Of a stretch of DNA of 64,000 bases, positions 24,856 through 36,852 are shown piece by piece. The DNA is taken from NCBI GenBank assembly GCA_028532985.1, contig JANCIK010000009.1, positions 1,488,001 to 1,552,000 of the forward strand. The letters run 5' to 3'. The position numbers were made by a program, and so were the translations under genes. A model generated the notes under the pieces. The model ran no database searches, had not been told where the DNA came from, and saw only the letters and a list, made by a program, of their open reading frames with translations. Source of the stretch: Stropharia rugosoannulata. Its lineage: Eukaryota; Basidiomycota; Agaricomycetes; Agaricales; Strophariaceae. Each line of letters opens with the position of its first letter. Position 1 is the first letter of the stretch.

Positions 24856-27091
24856 ATATCGAGGCGGCGGCGGCCCAGTTCGGGTGTAAGCACTGAATGT
24901 TCTCGGATGGGAACCGCGCACACTGGGAATGAATGCTGAAAATTTACTGGTCTTCAAATTTACTAAATGAATGCTTGGACGCGGATTCTAATACATTTAC
25001 ATTGGCACTCTTCTACCGGCGTAGAAGTCCATCCAGCCGTCAAATACGAAATTTGCCTTTACGCGACCTGGGAGCCTGTCTCGCTCGCCCGGAGTCGCTG
25101 GGAGATAAGGGCGGTGGGAGCCTCTCAGAAGCGCACGTACGGCATCCAGAAAGACGCCAAGCCCATCGCCGGCAAGCGTCGTCTGGAAAGAGTTATATTC
25201 CACCGCGAGAACAGCGCGCTCGGAAGACGAGTAAGCTGAGAAGCGCGGGGCGAATGGGTGATGCGAACGAGTGAGCCGGCATGCGTACCCACGTACCCAC
25301 GCACGGCGCACTAGGCGCCGTGCGGCCGCGCTTCAAGGCGACCTGTCACCCGCCCGAAGAGGCGGGGCGCACCCAGCCTCCTGGGGCGGCCAGAGACGAC
25401 GCATGGCGCGTGGCCTTCTTCCAAGCGCACAACCCCCGCCCCGCCTCCGCCTCGCTCCCACACGCGCGCGCCCCCGCTCGCTGCGGGCGGCTCCACCGCG
25501 GCCCCGACCGCACATCTACGCGCGCTCCTCCCGCCATCCCTGCGTTTTTCCCACACGCAGGTGCACAGACAGTGGGAGACGAAGGACTGCGACTCTGCAG
25601 ACCAATGCCCACATACACAATTAATTACGCCGGAGTGCTGGGCACCGCAATTAAGCACTATATACGCCGGTGACAGAATCGAGCAGAGGGACAGTGCTAA
25701 GTATGTATGGTATACAGTAAATATGTCGAGGCATCTCATCTACTAACGCCCCGCGTCCGTCTGTCTGTCACCCGGCGGTGCGCTTCTGCGGCTAGGTTAA
25801 TTGCGGATATATATACATACGTTGTTTGCACGCCAGTGCGTCGTCCGCCAGCGGGCAGGAAGTGGCACGGTTCGTCGCGCCAAAAGGGATGGCGAAAACG
25901 CCGTTGCGCTATCTTTGCGCGTGCGCAAATCACGCTGCGGCTGCCTTATGCGGCAGGCGCCGCGCAAATCTGCCAGCGGCTTCTTGATTCTCGGTGACGT
26001 CGTGCGTATGCGGCTCTAAACTGGCTTGCGCTGGCTCTCTGGGGCCCCGGGGGCGGACAGAATCCTCTTCCGTCCTTCTTCTTCCGTGTCCGATCAATGA
26101 ATTTAGGCCGGGCTGTGCACCAATGTCACCCACGGACCACATAATAGACGCCCCGTCAGTAATAGCTCTCCGTAATGCATCGCTCTCGTCTAGCAGACTC
26201 CGTCGTGAGTCGGATGAGCTGGCCAGGCGCGTATCGTGGGCCGTGGCGGGTTGCTTGCTGCACGAAACGCTGCAATCGCTGGATCTGAAGTGGTGAAAGC
26301 TCGCTGGAATGCAGGCGTACCCCAGAGGCAACCAGCAGCCAATGGCGGACGGTACTCATTAACATTTTGATGTTCAATTTACACTGTCGTCCCAGCCCCA
26401 GCTTCCATTATTATTAGCCCGCGATGATAACCCGGCGCCATCCGCACTGGACAATAGTGAGCAAGCTAAGAGTTATTCTTCGTTCCATGCCCTACGTAGA
26501 TCGTTCCATGCACTTGCTTTCGTATCGGCAGTGCCTCTACCATGTTGAGCTGTCGCCCAGCCCAGCGCCATCGGGCTAAGCCTGAACACGCAGACCTTCC
26601 ATTTATCACAACCAAGTTCCGCGCCCTTAGCGTTGGATCGTCGCTGGGTAAGGATGGATAAGTAGCAGTTGAGCCCCTCGGAATTCAGTCCACGCTCTCA
26701 CGACTATTCAGAGTCTGCATCCGCAGCTCTATACCGAGTTATCATCGTGCTTCGTCAGACCCACTTCCAAGTTCTAACCGGGCGCTAATAATAAGGAGCG
26801 CTCTATGATTAGTGCCCTCTGGCCGGTGCAATCTTTCTCCGATAGATTTCGGGCTCACGAATAATAATGAGATGAACAAAGATATCTCCCGAGCTCACGG
26901 CAACTACCTACTGGGAAACGAACCATATTAAGATAAATCAGTCGTAGTATATATAAGTAATCAATCACATTAACTTCTCTTCCAGGCCAATACATAGAAA
27001 TCCCTAAATGGAGTCGCAAGTGTGTGCTCGTTGTGGGCTAGCAGGAGAATTGAATTATTCATGCGAATGGACTAGGTCCTAGAACGCGCCT

Positions 27092-27728
27092 TCACGGCCT
27101 CGAAAACGCGGTGTTCAACCAATGTCCCAACTGACTTCTAGCATGCCACATGCAGCCCTTCGCTCCAGGGGTATATTCTAGGCCCCCGTACAGCTCTGCG
27201 ATGCTCCGACGATTTTCCATGGTGCCAAAATTTACTACTTCGAGGGCATACATAGCTTTAGTTACATTAACCCGGTATTCATTGATCTGAAAAACAGGGC
27301 GCACAATGCAGCAGTGAGTCACGATCACGATTCAACAGCTACCTCGCAGAGCGAGATCGTTGAGAATTCGGATTAACAGAGCATCTCCGGCGCGCGTCCC
27401 ATCTAACGGTACTGCGTAGCATGTATACGCCTCCTCCCGAATTGTGGGACCTGAGAAAATAGCGGGCGAGCAATTCAAGGTCGACCACGAGTCCAGGGAG
27501 GTCCAGGGCGTCCAATGAGTGATTAATTGCGCACTGTAACCCACCTGCTATTGTATCAGTTGTTTTTAGCGCAACATACGCGGGACGATAACGCTCGTCC
27601 TTGTTACAAAAGCATAGAGGTCCGTCCAACGCTGATATCTCCGGGAAAATAAATGATATTGAACCACTGCGAGAGTGCTCTATTCGCGCACACTCCCACC
27701 GAATAATATCACACGCCGCCCATGTCAT
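27092..27728 (-). CDS. Weak hypothetical three-exon gene
   Basis: A chain 27728-27545, 27450-27343, 27255-27092 keeps one frame and gives 151 residues starting MTWAACDIIRWECARI and ending NTAFSRP. The first intron has a good donor (GTGGGT) and a pyrimidine-rich acceptor. The second needs an AAAG acceptor, because the better CAG at about 27271-27273 would break the frame. The codons look more protein-like than the surroundings (for example GPTIREEAYTCYAVPL). I recognise no family. It may be a decayed gene or chance. Confidence 0.25.
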
Positions 27729-30032
27729 GCGCCTGCGCTGACGCTCTGGTCATCAGCGCGTTGCACGGCGCGCAGCGCGAAACAACGCACATAGAGAGAC
27801 GTGAGTGTGGGTGACAGTGAGTAGAAATGTCTGATTACCATCTGTTACAACTGGGGACACCTAGGGCAGACAGACGAAGGCTGTCGATCAGGCGTACGGC
27901 ATTGTCAGGACTTTGCGTAGGTACAGCGAGCTGGGAAAGTGAATCGTGCCTATGTAATTATCGATCAGTCCTCGGAATGTCCTCGACAATAACTGCCTGC
28001 CTATTGTTGCTAACTTTCCTTTTGCTGCCGATCAGTAGGCCAATTTATGTATTAGTGATAAAGCCGGAGGCAGTGTTGCAGACACAGTTCAGGAATACAT
28101 AATTGCCTTTGTAAAAGTTCGACAATTGAGCCGTGGAAACAGGACTGCTTGTATTGCGCAACGGAGGTCGTGGGCCGGCAAAAATTATTCGGGTGCTTTG
28201 TTTTTTGTCGACGGGAACGGTTTCAAACTGTGGTAGATAGTAGGGGTACTGAGTTATTTCTGTGTGGAGAGATGCATATTTCATAATGATAAGCTTTGGT
28301 GAGTTATTGAGAGTCAACTATTCATCAACGACATTGATCAACTGCGCCATCAAGATGGGAGGAAGCAGGTCGTTAGAGAGGTGACACGGCATGTATGGGA
28401 AAAACAATGAATGCGCATCCTGATACGGCAGACCCAGTAAGATTGCCTCCAGTTCCAGGCTCCATAGCATCGATAGTTAATAATGATCCACTCTGATCCA
28501 TGCGCGCAATGAGGAGCACTAATCGAACTGATAGCAGACTATAGATTCTAGAGGGATTATGAAAAAGCGAAGACCTAGCAAAGGAAGCACACACGATGGC
28601 AATCAATCGATGAAGACGAAACTCTTCACGTCTGAATCTTGAGCACAAGGGGGCGAGCACAAATTATCTCGGTTTCTCAAAAAGAGAGAGATCTGGGACA
28701 ATCAAGGTTGACAGAATGTTTTGCTTTAGGCAGTGGGGATTGGCATAATGACATGGAACGGGGTGAGACACCACCAGGCACAGGAGCCATAAAGGGAGCG
28801 CTGCACCTAGAGTGAGCGGCGGAAGTGCGCTCGCAATAACTTGTAAACCAGTTCAACGACTAAGCGACCGCAGTCAAGCGGCAGTTGAGCTTGATAGATC
28901 GGCAACGAACTGATCTATTAAAATGACTGAGTAATGTGAGAGCAGGACAACAGAAAGGGGAGAGAAGCTGAGAAGCTGATGGTTGGGTAAAGTGCAGCAA
29001 CTTATCCAAGAGCACGGAACCACAGGACTCGGCGTCTGGATGATCTCGTACCAGCCACCTTCTACCCCTAGGCCAGATGTAGCACCAATTTTCACCTGCT
29101 ACGAAATGGTGGAAAGGCGGGGGCCATTGAAAAAATTAGCCTTTCCAGAGGAGAGGCAGTCATGCCGAGCGTTATGTTTGATGATCATCGTCCTCAAGGT
29201 GTGCCAGGATCAATGCCGGCGATTTGAGCTGTCCCGGCAAGTACCCAATTCTTCCTAATACTTGCCGCTATCTTTAAATGACAGCTCAGTGTGTTCGGCT
29301 TTATGGCGCAAAGAGTTAACAGAAGATTCTTTGCCAACGGCCAACTGGTAGGTAGAAATGGCAAACACCGAAGCTGGAAATGCAATTTGCGGCCAGGATC
29401 GTGGTTGACTTCTGCGCGAGAAGCTGGCATTCATCTTAATCAGATGATTCGCCTGATAATTGTCTGGGGGGTGAACAGAAGTACCGACCCCCATAATAGC
29501 TTTCAATAAAGAGCACAATCGTGAAGGGTGGTTATTATGCAAAGTTTACGCTTTCTTGAATATCATATTAGTGCATAACGCAAGACAAATGGAGAACGTA
29601 CTATAACAGGCGCACCTGAGCAAAAATAATAGCCATTTTATCCGCCGAACATCAACTGTGTGAATAAAGATGTTGTTATAATAGCCTACAAGAAAAATTT
29701 ACGGCCATCTATCAATAATAGAGTTTGCTGGTCAACAAACTTGAAGTAGAGTTCCTTTGCTATGTCAGATGACTTCGACAGAGCAGGTCCCAGGAGCCCA
29801 ACTCCGACTTGGAACGCATGAGACAGAAAACTTATTCACTGGGCATCATCAAGAAGTCGGTCGTTGTGCGGTCCAGGGCCGATGAAAACGCAGAGCAGTC
29901 GTCTATAGGACTTAGCAAAGAAGATAGATCAAGCTGTTGCAGGAACGCTATCCACTTGCATAGGTACATTTCAGAGAGTAGATGGGAACGAAAGTTGGCT
30001 CTCCTCGTCCGCGGATATCTTTTTCAGGACGA

Positions 30033-31184
30033 CTACAGTGCTAAAGAAGGAAATTTTAAGTGCTCTCCGCTTGAATATTGACGTGCTCGCATACCGTCTA
30101 ATCTCCAAGAGTATACCTCCTTTCCTATTTTCAAGGATATTGTCTCCACGTCAAAAGACCCCACTTTGGGGGAACGGAGTTCGGGCCCATAACGCTTGTT
30201 GAGTAATTCGATTGACTCCACTGGTAAACTTGCAATACTCGGAAATTCTTCAAAGACAATATTCTCAGAGGACGAGGTCAAAGACGCACTCGCATCCGCT
30301 GGGGATGCTGACGCGCAAATGCCGTCGGAATTTACCACACCAGAAACTTGTTTCTCGTTATGTAGGCGTGCCCAGGCTATAGAAGCATGGAATCTGGGAT
30401 TGTCATAGTATTCTTGCTGTCGGATGGTTTGCAAAGAAGGTTTGAGTGCATCAGCCAAGGCCCGCAGCTGTGTTCCCCAGGTGGTTAGCTGAGAGGCCTG
30501 ATAGAGGAAAGAAGCGGACGATCTTTCTACCTCGTGATATCCCGCGCCCACTTCGAGGGTCAAGAACGTTCTTGTTTTCTCATCGTTTATCAGCTCCGAT
30601 AATGTCGCGAACGATGCAATGAACCTGGGAGGATCAACCGATTCAATAAAGCCGTAAGGGCAATACTGGGCCATGAAAGGGGCACCCACGGTTTGTGCTT
30701 TTTCGCAATACTTTTCACAGCGTTCCTCAGGTCCTCCCTCTGGTGAGCCCGTAAAAAGATGGGCCTGGATAGGGACACATGTAGTTCACAACGCGTAGCA
30801 ACATCTGAATCCGGCCAGATATCGCGTAAGATGGGACAGTCTTTCCTCGCGTCTCGGAGAATATCTTGAATAAGTCTGTATAGCGAAGCATGGCGTCTCA
30901 GAGGCAAAGAGACGTACACATGTGCGGCCCATTGCCCGTCTACATGCGGTGTGGATCTTACACGACCTTGGTGTAAAGCTGGATTGTCTACCGGTCCTGG
31001 AGGGGCAATTGATGAGGACACTGGAGGCAGCTTCCTGCAAAAGGATAAGGTACACGAAACCGAAGAGAATTCGACGCTGAGATAATGACCTTTTCTTGAG
31101 CACGGGCTGCGCCACTTCAGCTGTAGGCACATCGCTTTCGTCTGAGCTGGAGTAACTAACAAGGGTCGGGGCCGTCCGTTTCAT
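30033..31184 (-). CDS. USB1: U6 snRNA 3' phosphodiesterase Usb1 (Mpn1)
   Basis: This 3'-5' exoribonuclease of the 2H phosphoesterase fold trims the U-tail of U6 snRNA and leaves a cyclic phosphate that stabilises it; it acts in the nucleus. Exons 31184-31090, 31034-30690 and 30624-30033 give 343 residues. The two catalytic HxS tetrad motifs are visible: LHVSLSR (H117, S119) and FHASIAW (H226, S228). The start MKRTAPTLVSYSSSD and the tail VETISLKIGKEVYSW fit the family. A Ser/Ala-rich insert of about 50 residues sits between the second HxS and the final strand. An in-frame ATG ten codons upstream (31214) is less likely as the start. It is divergent to UreG, with 180 bases between start codons. 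Confidence 0.93.
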
Positions 31185-31364
31185 GCAAGCAAAAGACAAA
31201 GACAAGTTGGACATTTAAACAATGACATAATGTCCAAACCCTAACCCTGATTTCATCAATAGTAGCTTCCTGTTATCTTATCGACTGTCTTCCTCAACCT
31301 CCCACCACAAGTACTATATTTCTCAAAGTTTTGCTTCAAATTTCTTATATATTATATTATCCAA
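31185..31364. promoter_or_regulatory. Shared USB1/UreG promoter with telobox-like motif
   Basis: The 180 bases between the two divergent starts must drive both genes unless an upstream exon was missed. AAACCCTAACCCT at 31236-31248 contains a telobox (AAACCCTAA) and almost two telomere repeat units. An AT-rich stretch precedes the UreG ATG. Confidence 0.55.
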
Positions 31365-32485
31365 ATGAGCGTCCAATTCATTAACAGTCTATCTTCAACC
31401 GGCAATACTCCCGGGGCTGGACATCACGAACACGGTGGCCATTCGCATGATCATCAGCACTCTCATGACGGTCCTGGCGACCATGGACATACCCATGAAC
31501 ACCTTGACCACGCAGGTAGGCCTTATTCTTAAGGCAGTTTCTACAAACTTTAATATATGCAGGGAAATACTCTGAGCGCGATCTTCCTGATTATTCATCT
31601 CGAAATTTTGAAGAACGAGGGTTCACCGTTGGCATCGGCGGGTACGTTGCCTGCACTTGCGTTTTTGACTACTTGTTGACTGTGTGTTCTCTAATAAGGC
31701 CTGTAGGATCGGGAAAGACTGCTTTGACGCTCGAGCTTTGCAGGCGTCTGCGAAAAGAATATAACATTGGTGCGTTCTAGCACCCCTGATGCATAGAGTT
31801 AAAGAGCTTACGATTACGCATGGTAGCGACTGTCACCAACGACATCTTCACGCGTGAAGACCAAGAATTCTTGATTAAGAATAAAGCCCTGCCATCTGAG
31901 CGGATTTTAGCCATCGAAACCGGCGGGTGTCCCCATGCTGCCATCCGGGAGGACATAAGCGCCAATATGGGTGCACTTGAAACCCTACAAGCAAAATACG
32001 AGTGCCAGCTGCTTTTTGTGGAGAGCGGGGGAGATAACTTGGCTGCAAATTATTCGCGCGAATTGGCGGATTACATTATTTATGTGATCGATGTCTCGGT
32101 TGGTTATTTTTCATCCATATTTTTCTTAACTGTAAAGCTGGAAATTGTTTGTCTAGGGTGGGGACAAAATCCCGAGGAAGGGTGGCCCTGGAATCTCGCA
32201 GTCTGACCTACTAATTGTTAACAAGGTATGCTGCTCACATTCTGTGTTTTTTTCTTCTCCTCCATTTGCGCTGACAATGCCAATCAGATTGATCTAGCAC
32301 CTTATGTTGGGGCCTCACTGGAAGTGATGGATAGAGATTCCAAACTAATGAGAGGCGATGGACCAACCGTCTTCACCAGCGTGCGCGAAAACAAGGGCGT
32401 TGACGATGTCGTTAGCCTCATACTGGCTGCATGGCGATCGGCTGGTAGTCCAGGCAAGCCAGAGCCTGTAGGCGACGAAATTTAA
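31365..32485 (+). CDS. ureG: Urease accessory GTPase UreG
   Basis: A nickel-binding SIMIBI GTPase that delivers Ni during maturation of cytosolic urease, working with UreD and UreF homologues. Six exons (31365-31515, 31563-31641, 31699-31769, 31827-32098, 32157-32225, 32288-32485) give 279 residues. A His-rich N-terminus (13 His within roughly residues 19-50) precedes the GTPase domain. The P-loop is GPVGSGKT, the metal-binding motif is [11 protein letters not shown], the [13 protein letters not shown] segment is intact, and the base-recognition motif is VNKIDLA. His-rich tails are common in eukaryotic UreG and probably store or shuttle nickel. No urease gene lies in the window. Confidence 0.96.
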
Positions 32486-32690
32486 ATGCGAGACAAGTTC
32501 GAGAGGCTCAGAGCTGTTGGCGAATATATGAATTAATCTATGTAATATAAGTAAACCGGGTCAAGATGTAAAATAAAGCTCGATATAGCAGATCTTACCG
32601 TTTATTGTGCCGCTTTATAAATTACTTAACGCACCGTGATGTAAGAAAGAGTGGATATTGCCTTGGAAATGTCGTTTGAATGTGGTATTA

Positions 32691-32702
32691 CACGTGACGT
32701 CA
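32691..32702. promoter_or_regulatory. Overlapping E-box and CRE upstream of IWR1
   Basis: CACGTG (32691-32696) overlaps the full palindromic CRE TGACGTCA (32695-32702), about 165 bases upstream of the IWR1 start. These match binding sites of bHLH (Cbf1/Tye7-like) and bZIP (ATF/CREB-like) factors. Function is inferred from position and sequence. Confidence 0.5.
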
Positions 32703-32864
32703 TCGTGGCACGCGTTCTATGCTGTTCTATGCGATCGCGAGTGAATCTCGAGTCTTTGAGTCTCGACTTCCTCCACATCCTTCCACTTTCTAACCAGCCC
32801 GTTCTCTTGTCCGCTCACCTCTCCTTCCTCACTGCTCCGAGACACAGTTAATTAATTGCCTGCT

Positions 32865-34219
32865 ATGCTCAGCCAGCCGTCTGTCTCTGGTACAGAGACT
32901 CCTCCAACGATATCCAGCACACCAAATCCCAACCAACCTTCCTACACAATCCTACGAATTAAACGCAAACGAAATGAGGAACCCCTTGATGCTCTTGGTG
33001 AATAACCTCATAGCTCACATATGTAAACTTCAATAAAAACCGTTGCGCTTACAGTTGTGGAATCTCGAACCCCACGCAAGAAGTCGCGCGGTGGCGCGGG
33101 TGTGTTCCAGTATGCTCAAACGGTGGAGGAGGGCGATTGGGCAGCTCGGCAGAAGGAGATACAAGTAAATCTCCATGCAGGCGCATATATTCAGGTCTGA
33201 TGCATAGCTTCAGGATGAAATAACCCGTCTCGCCCGCGAAACTACCTCAAAGGCGACTCAGGAAGTAAATACGAACGTGCAGCCCGCAGCAGAACCTCAA
33301 CTGCCCACATCGCCCCCCAAGCCATCTCGGAATGATCCACATGCCTCATCAGTTTCTCGGAGATATACAATCGTTGACTCTGACCTGGAGCCTCAGGTCA
33401 CTCGACGCAATCCAATTGTTCCGTATGCCCCTTTAATAAATGCAAAAGAAAGACTATGACTCATCTTAATCTCTTAGTCCTACTGTGTACTCTTACAAAG
33501 AACTTGAGGCACGCAAAGGTGCACAGGACTTCAAGATGTACGATGCTGTCCCCTCATCGAGCGCAACACCAATGTCGGTGGACGATACTTCAGAAATGGA
33601 CCACTTCTTGCCAATGCTGAATGATTATCTTAGCAGTAAGTCGATTATCTCTCCCTTCACACTTTCCCCTAAGAACATTACCCAGTCCACGATGTTTCAA
33701 ACGATACACCGAAGTTGCAAAAGTCTTCTTCAGCCTCGTCCGCGTCGAAGAGCCAGAAACCTGTCAAGGAAGAAGACTACGTCTGGGATGTTTTCTACCA
33801 TAGGCCTGCTACATTAAGTGAATGGAACTCCGTAGCGAACATTGGCACAGTGTGAGTGGCCTCGTCCTTGACTCGAAAGTATTATCTTACTTAGAATCTA
33901 GCACTGGGCTCCCTGCTTCATTTGGGGATGGATATGACTCTGCTTCTGATTCCGAAGAGGAATTCGACGAAGACGATGAAGATTCCAATGGTAAGAAGAA
34001 CTTACAATGATCATAGCTCCGTATTTAACAAAATCACAGCCGAAGACTTTTACAAAAATGACTATCCTGATGAAGACGACAGTAGCGGTAACGATAACAC
34101 TTTCGAGCACAGTTTTTCCGTTAATTTATACATAATACACAGATGAATGGCATGAGAGCTCTGACTACGATGATATGATGGATTATCATGATGAACAAGA
34201 GCAGTTCGACTGGCGATGA
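32865..34219 (+). CDS. IWR1: IWR1-type RNA polymerase II nuclear import factor
   Basis: IWR1 (human SLC7A6OS) binds assembled RNA polymerase II in the cytoplasm and directs its nuclear import. Eight exons (32865-32997, 33055-33164, 33214-33422, 33478-33635, 33686-33851, 33902-33990, 34040-34087, 34143-34219) give 329 residues. The N-terminus has YTILRIKRKRNEEPLDAL, a basic NLS-like segment typical of the family. The C-terminal Iwr1 domain contains EDYVWDVFYHR and the acidic tail AEDFYKNDYPDEDD. The stop lies 225 bases from the convergent stop of the histidine-phosphatase gene, so the 3' UTRs may overlap. Confidence 0.92.
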
Positions 34220-34443
34220 TGTTTAACCTTGTCAACCTTTTCATGTAACGCTCACTCTTCGAACAAACCCCTCTTTGACAATGATCCTCCAGTACTCCTC
34301 TACAATTTATCATATTGTTCCGATTTGGCTTCAGTATCCTGGGACAGTAGGTTTTTTGTCATGACATCTGTGCTAAGTACAATGCAATGTCTCATCCTGA
34401 CACATCATTCACGCCTTTCTTTCTGAGCCAGCCTAGAAAAGCT

Positions 34444-36371
34444 TCAGCTTAAAATTGTGGTATTATTCCAGTGGTCAGTGCGTACGTCGGATTCAAGTTT
34501 TCCAACATATCTCTTTCTTCTTCCAAATTCAATGAAACCATTGAATGACAGCAGAGCCAGAGCGCCAATGATAAGAGCTAGGGTAACACCAGCGCCGATG
34601 AACCCTGCCCCAACCGGGCTGAAGTGGTGTTCTTGTTCTGCACTCATCATGGCCCCTTTGCTCGCAGCGGCAGCAAGTGCACCACAACCGCGGTCCTGAT
34701 TGTTTTGGCATACAGTGCACCAGGTAGGAGTGTCTGCGAATCCAAGTGGCTTCCCGTAGAAAATGGTTAAGCATATACTGACGAGATGCGAGTATATTAT
34801 CACATTACCTGAAGGTTATCGACGAAGGTGGACACGGGTACAGTGCTGGTGGAATTCATGAGCGGGTATGCGTTAAATTGGTCCTGCGTCCCATTCTTGA
34901 ACACGAAACGGACGACGGGCTCGCTTCCCGAGTTGGGCTGCCACACCTCGAACACGGCTGCTGAGGAATATTCGACTGTTACCATCAGGTCAGTATCACA
35001 GCATTTATAGAGGGGCCAAACTGTACCTATTCCATAAAGCTTCGGAGTCATCGCAGCTATGCCGGTCATGTTAAACAAAGAGATAAATGGCTTGTATGAG
35101 ATGGCTTCGACAACAAGCTTTGTTGGGTTAGATGAGTTGGTGATACCTTCAATGCCGCTTAGGATCGAGGGTATGATGGTCTGTCCAGCGACTTGAAACT
35201 TATGGATAAATGGCCTGCATACAGAGCTGATGACGCACTCACTGTTACCAGGACCAGACGGGGAAGCTGAGCTGAAAACTCCGTTTTCATGGTAATCGGC
35301 GAGCGCTCTGGCCTGCGCAAGATATGTTGGTGGGAGATTCTTAGCAAATGTCGCGTTGTGGATAAAGTTGACGTTCATGTAATCAAATATCTGACGGGAG
35401 TGTTGAGCTTTTGTGCACAGAAGTACCAAGAAGTACACAACAATACTTACGTTGAACTAGTAAATTAACGCGAAAATAATGTAATCAGCACAAAGCGGTA
35501 TCCTGATCATCTGAGTAGGTGCACCATATTCTCAAGTGTTGTATTACGCCCATCCAAAAACGGAGGAAGTGAATTCAGAAATTCTGTATGATCAGATTCC
35601 ACTTGCTTGAATGCAGGAGAGGCATAAAAATTTGAGGTAGCGGCAATGAAGGTCTAACATGGCACATTGATGTCAGTACATCGCATGATATATCCCCCAG
35701 AAGCTGGATGCAAATTCACATTACAGCTAGTGAAGCCCTCCAGTGAAACATCATTGTTTGGATTGACCGAGGCGACTAGTCGCAGGAAAATTAAACTAAA
35801 AAAACCTTCCTTTTGCTAAAGTCAATAATTACTTACTAGGGACCGTCTGGTACCCATTCAAGGGGCCGGAGATAGTGGTCCCATTAGCAAGGGTAGTTTC
35901 ATAGCTAGAAGTACCAGGGAAAAGCCCCTGAAGGAAGGATATGGCGGAGTTGAAGATCACACCGCGCTCGCCGCCTCCGTCAGCAGCGATATTAACTTGG
36001 CCGTCTTGCACGATCGTGCTATTGACGGAAGACAGGAAGTACGGTGACGACGCATTGAAGTAAATGTCGCGAATCTGTCCGCCTAACTGGAACGATTGCG
36101 ACTAAATAACCACACAAAAGAGCATCAGAGCTGAGCAGAGGTAGAGCTGCAAATGCATATTTACATTGCCTAGAGGCGTGATCGCAGTGTTGGAGGCCGT
36201 GTACGTGAGGGGATCCTGGAAGAAGCCTGTGGATGTGGTCAGATACGCCTTGCGCCTTGCGGGTCGTTATCGGAGGCGCAGTCCTGTTCAATCACCTTCG
36301 CGATCGCCATGCCTGATCAAGAGCACAGCCCCGAGGAGTGTGCTCTCAGCAATTGGTGGTACGGATGTCAT
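34444..36371 (-). CDS. Histidine-phosphatase-fold membrane protein (phosphoglycerate mutase-like)
   Basis: A branch-2 histidine phosphatase superfamily member. Ten exons read downwards: 36371-36296, 36226-36165, 36101-35837, 35775-35720, 35653-35525, 35456-35451, 35390-35243, 35191-35027, 34975-34809 and 34749-34444, giving 459 residues. The catalytic signature RHGDR (R20, H21) opens the protein. Further family segments are FFQDPLTYTASNTAITPLGN, NVNFIHNATFAKNLPP and the Cys cluster WCTVCQNNQDRGC. One transmembrane helix near the C-terminus (AGFIGAGVTLALIIGALALL) is followed by a basic tail. I see no N-terminal signal peptide. The HD proton-donor motif usual in acid phosphatases is not visible where expected (SYKPFISLFNMTGI instead), so activity is uncertain. 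A 6-nt microexon (Phe-Asn) is required to keep the chain. Confidence 0.85.
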
Positions 36372-36852
36372 CTTGCTGGTCGAAGTCTCTTCAGGTGGCA
36401 ACTCTTCTAATGTCACCAGCAGGCAGGTCTTTTATATGGCGGTTCTATGCCCGAAGCATACCGAGCGCGGGAAATCACCTCTTGCAGGCTGTTTCATATA
36501 TGGTCAGGAACGAACGACGTCTATGCCATAAAGCATGAGAAGGAATCCACTAATGTAACCGACTTCCTGAGCACAACCTAGATGGAAGGCATATTGTCGA
36601 GTGAAAAAGGTGTCTCAATGGGACACGGACCTTGCCGGCGGCCAATTGCGTCTCGCTGGATAAAATTAACGGGTAAGAACGGCTACTATGCACGGAGAAC
36701 TTCTTGTGTTGTGCGACTACAGGTGATTGCTGCGATTCAAATAAGCAGTCTATAGGATACATAGGTTAGGTACGCAGGGAGATAGATAGCCCTATCAGTT
36801 GGGTATTCACAAGCACTGATCAGAGAGAAGACATCGAGGGAAGAAGAATTAA
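36372..36852. other. Intergenic: phosphatase promoter and BOR1 3' flank
   Basis: These 481 bases lie between two minus-strand genes. I see no separate gene. They should contain the BOR1 3' UTR and the promoter of the histidine-phosphatase-fold gene. Confidence 0.6.

Larger units (their letters stand above)
23640..30032. other. Gene-poor tract between P450 and USB1
   Basis: About 6.4 kb with only short frames. The first few hundred bases would hold the P450 promoter. Apart from the tandem duplication near 24.8 kb and the weak hypothetical gene at 27.1-27.7 kb, I see nothing I can name. Confidence 0.5.
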
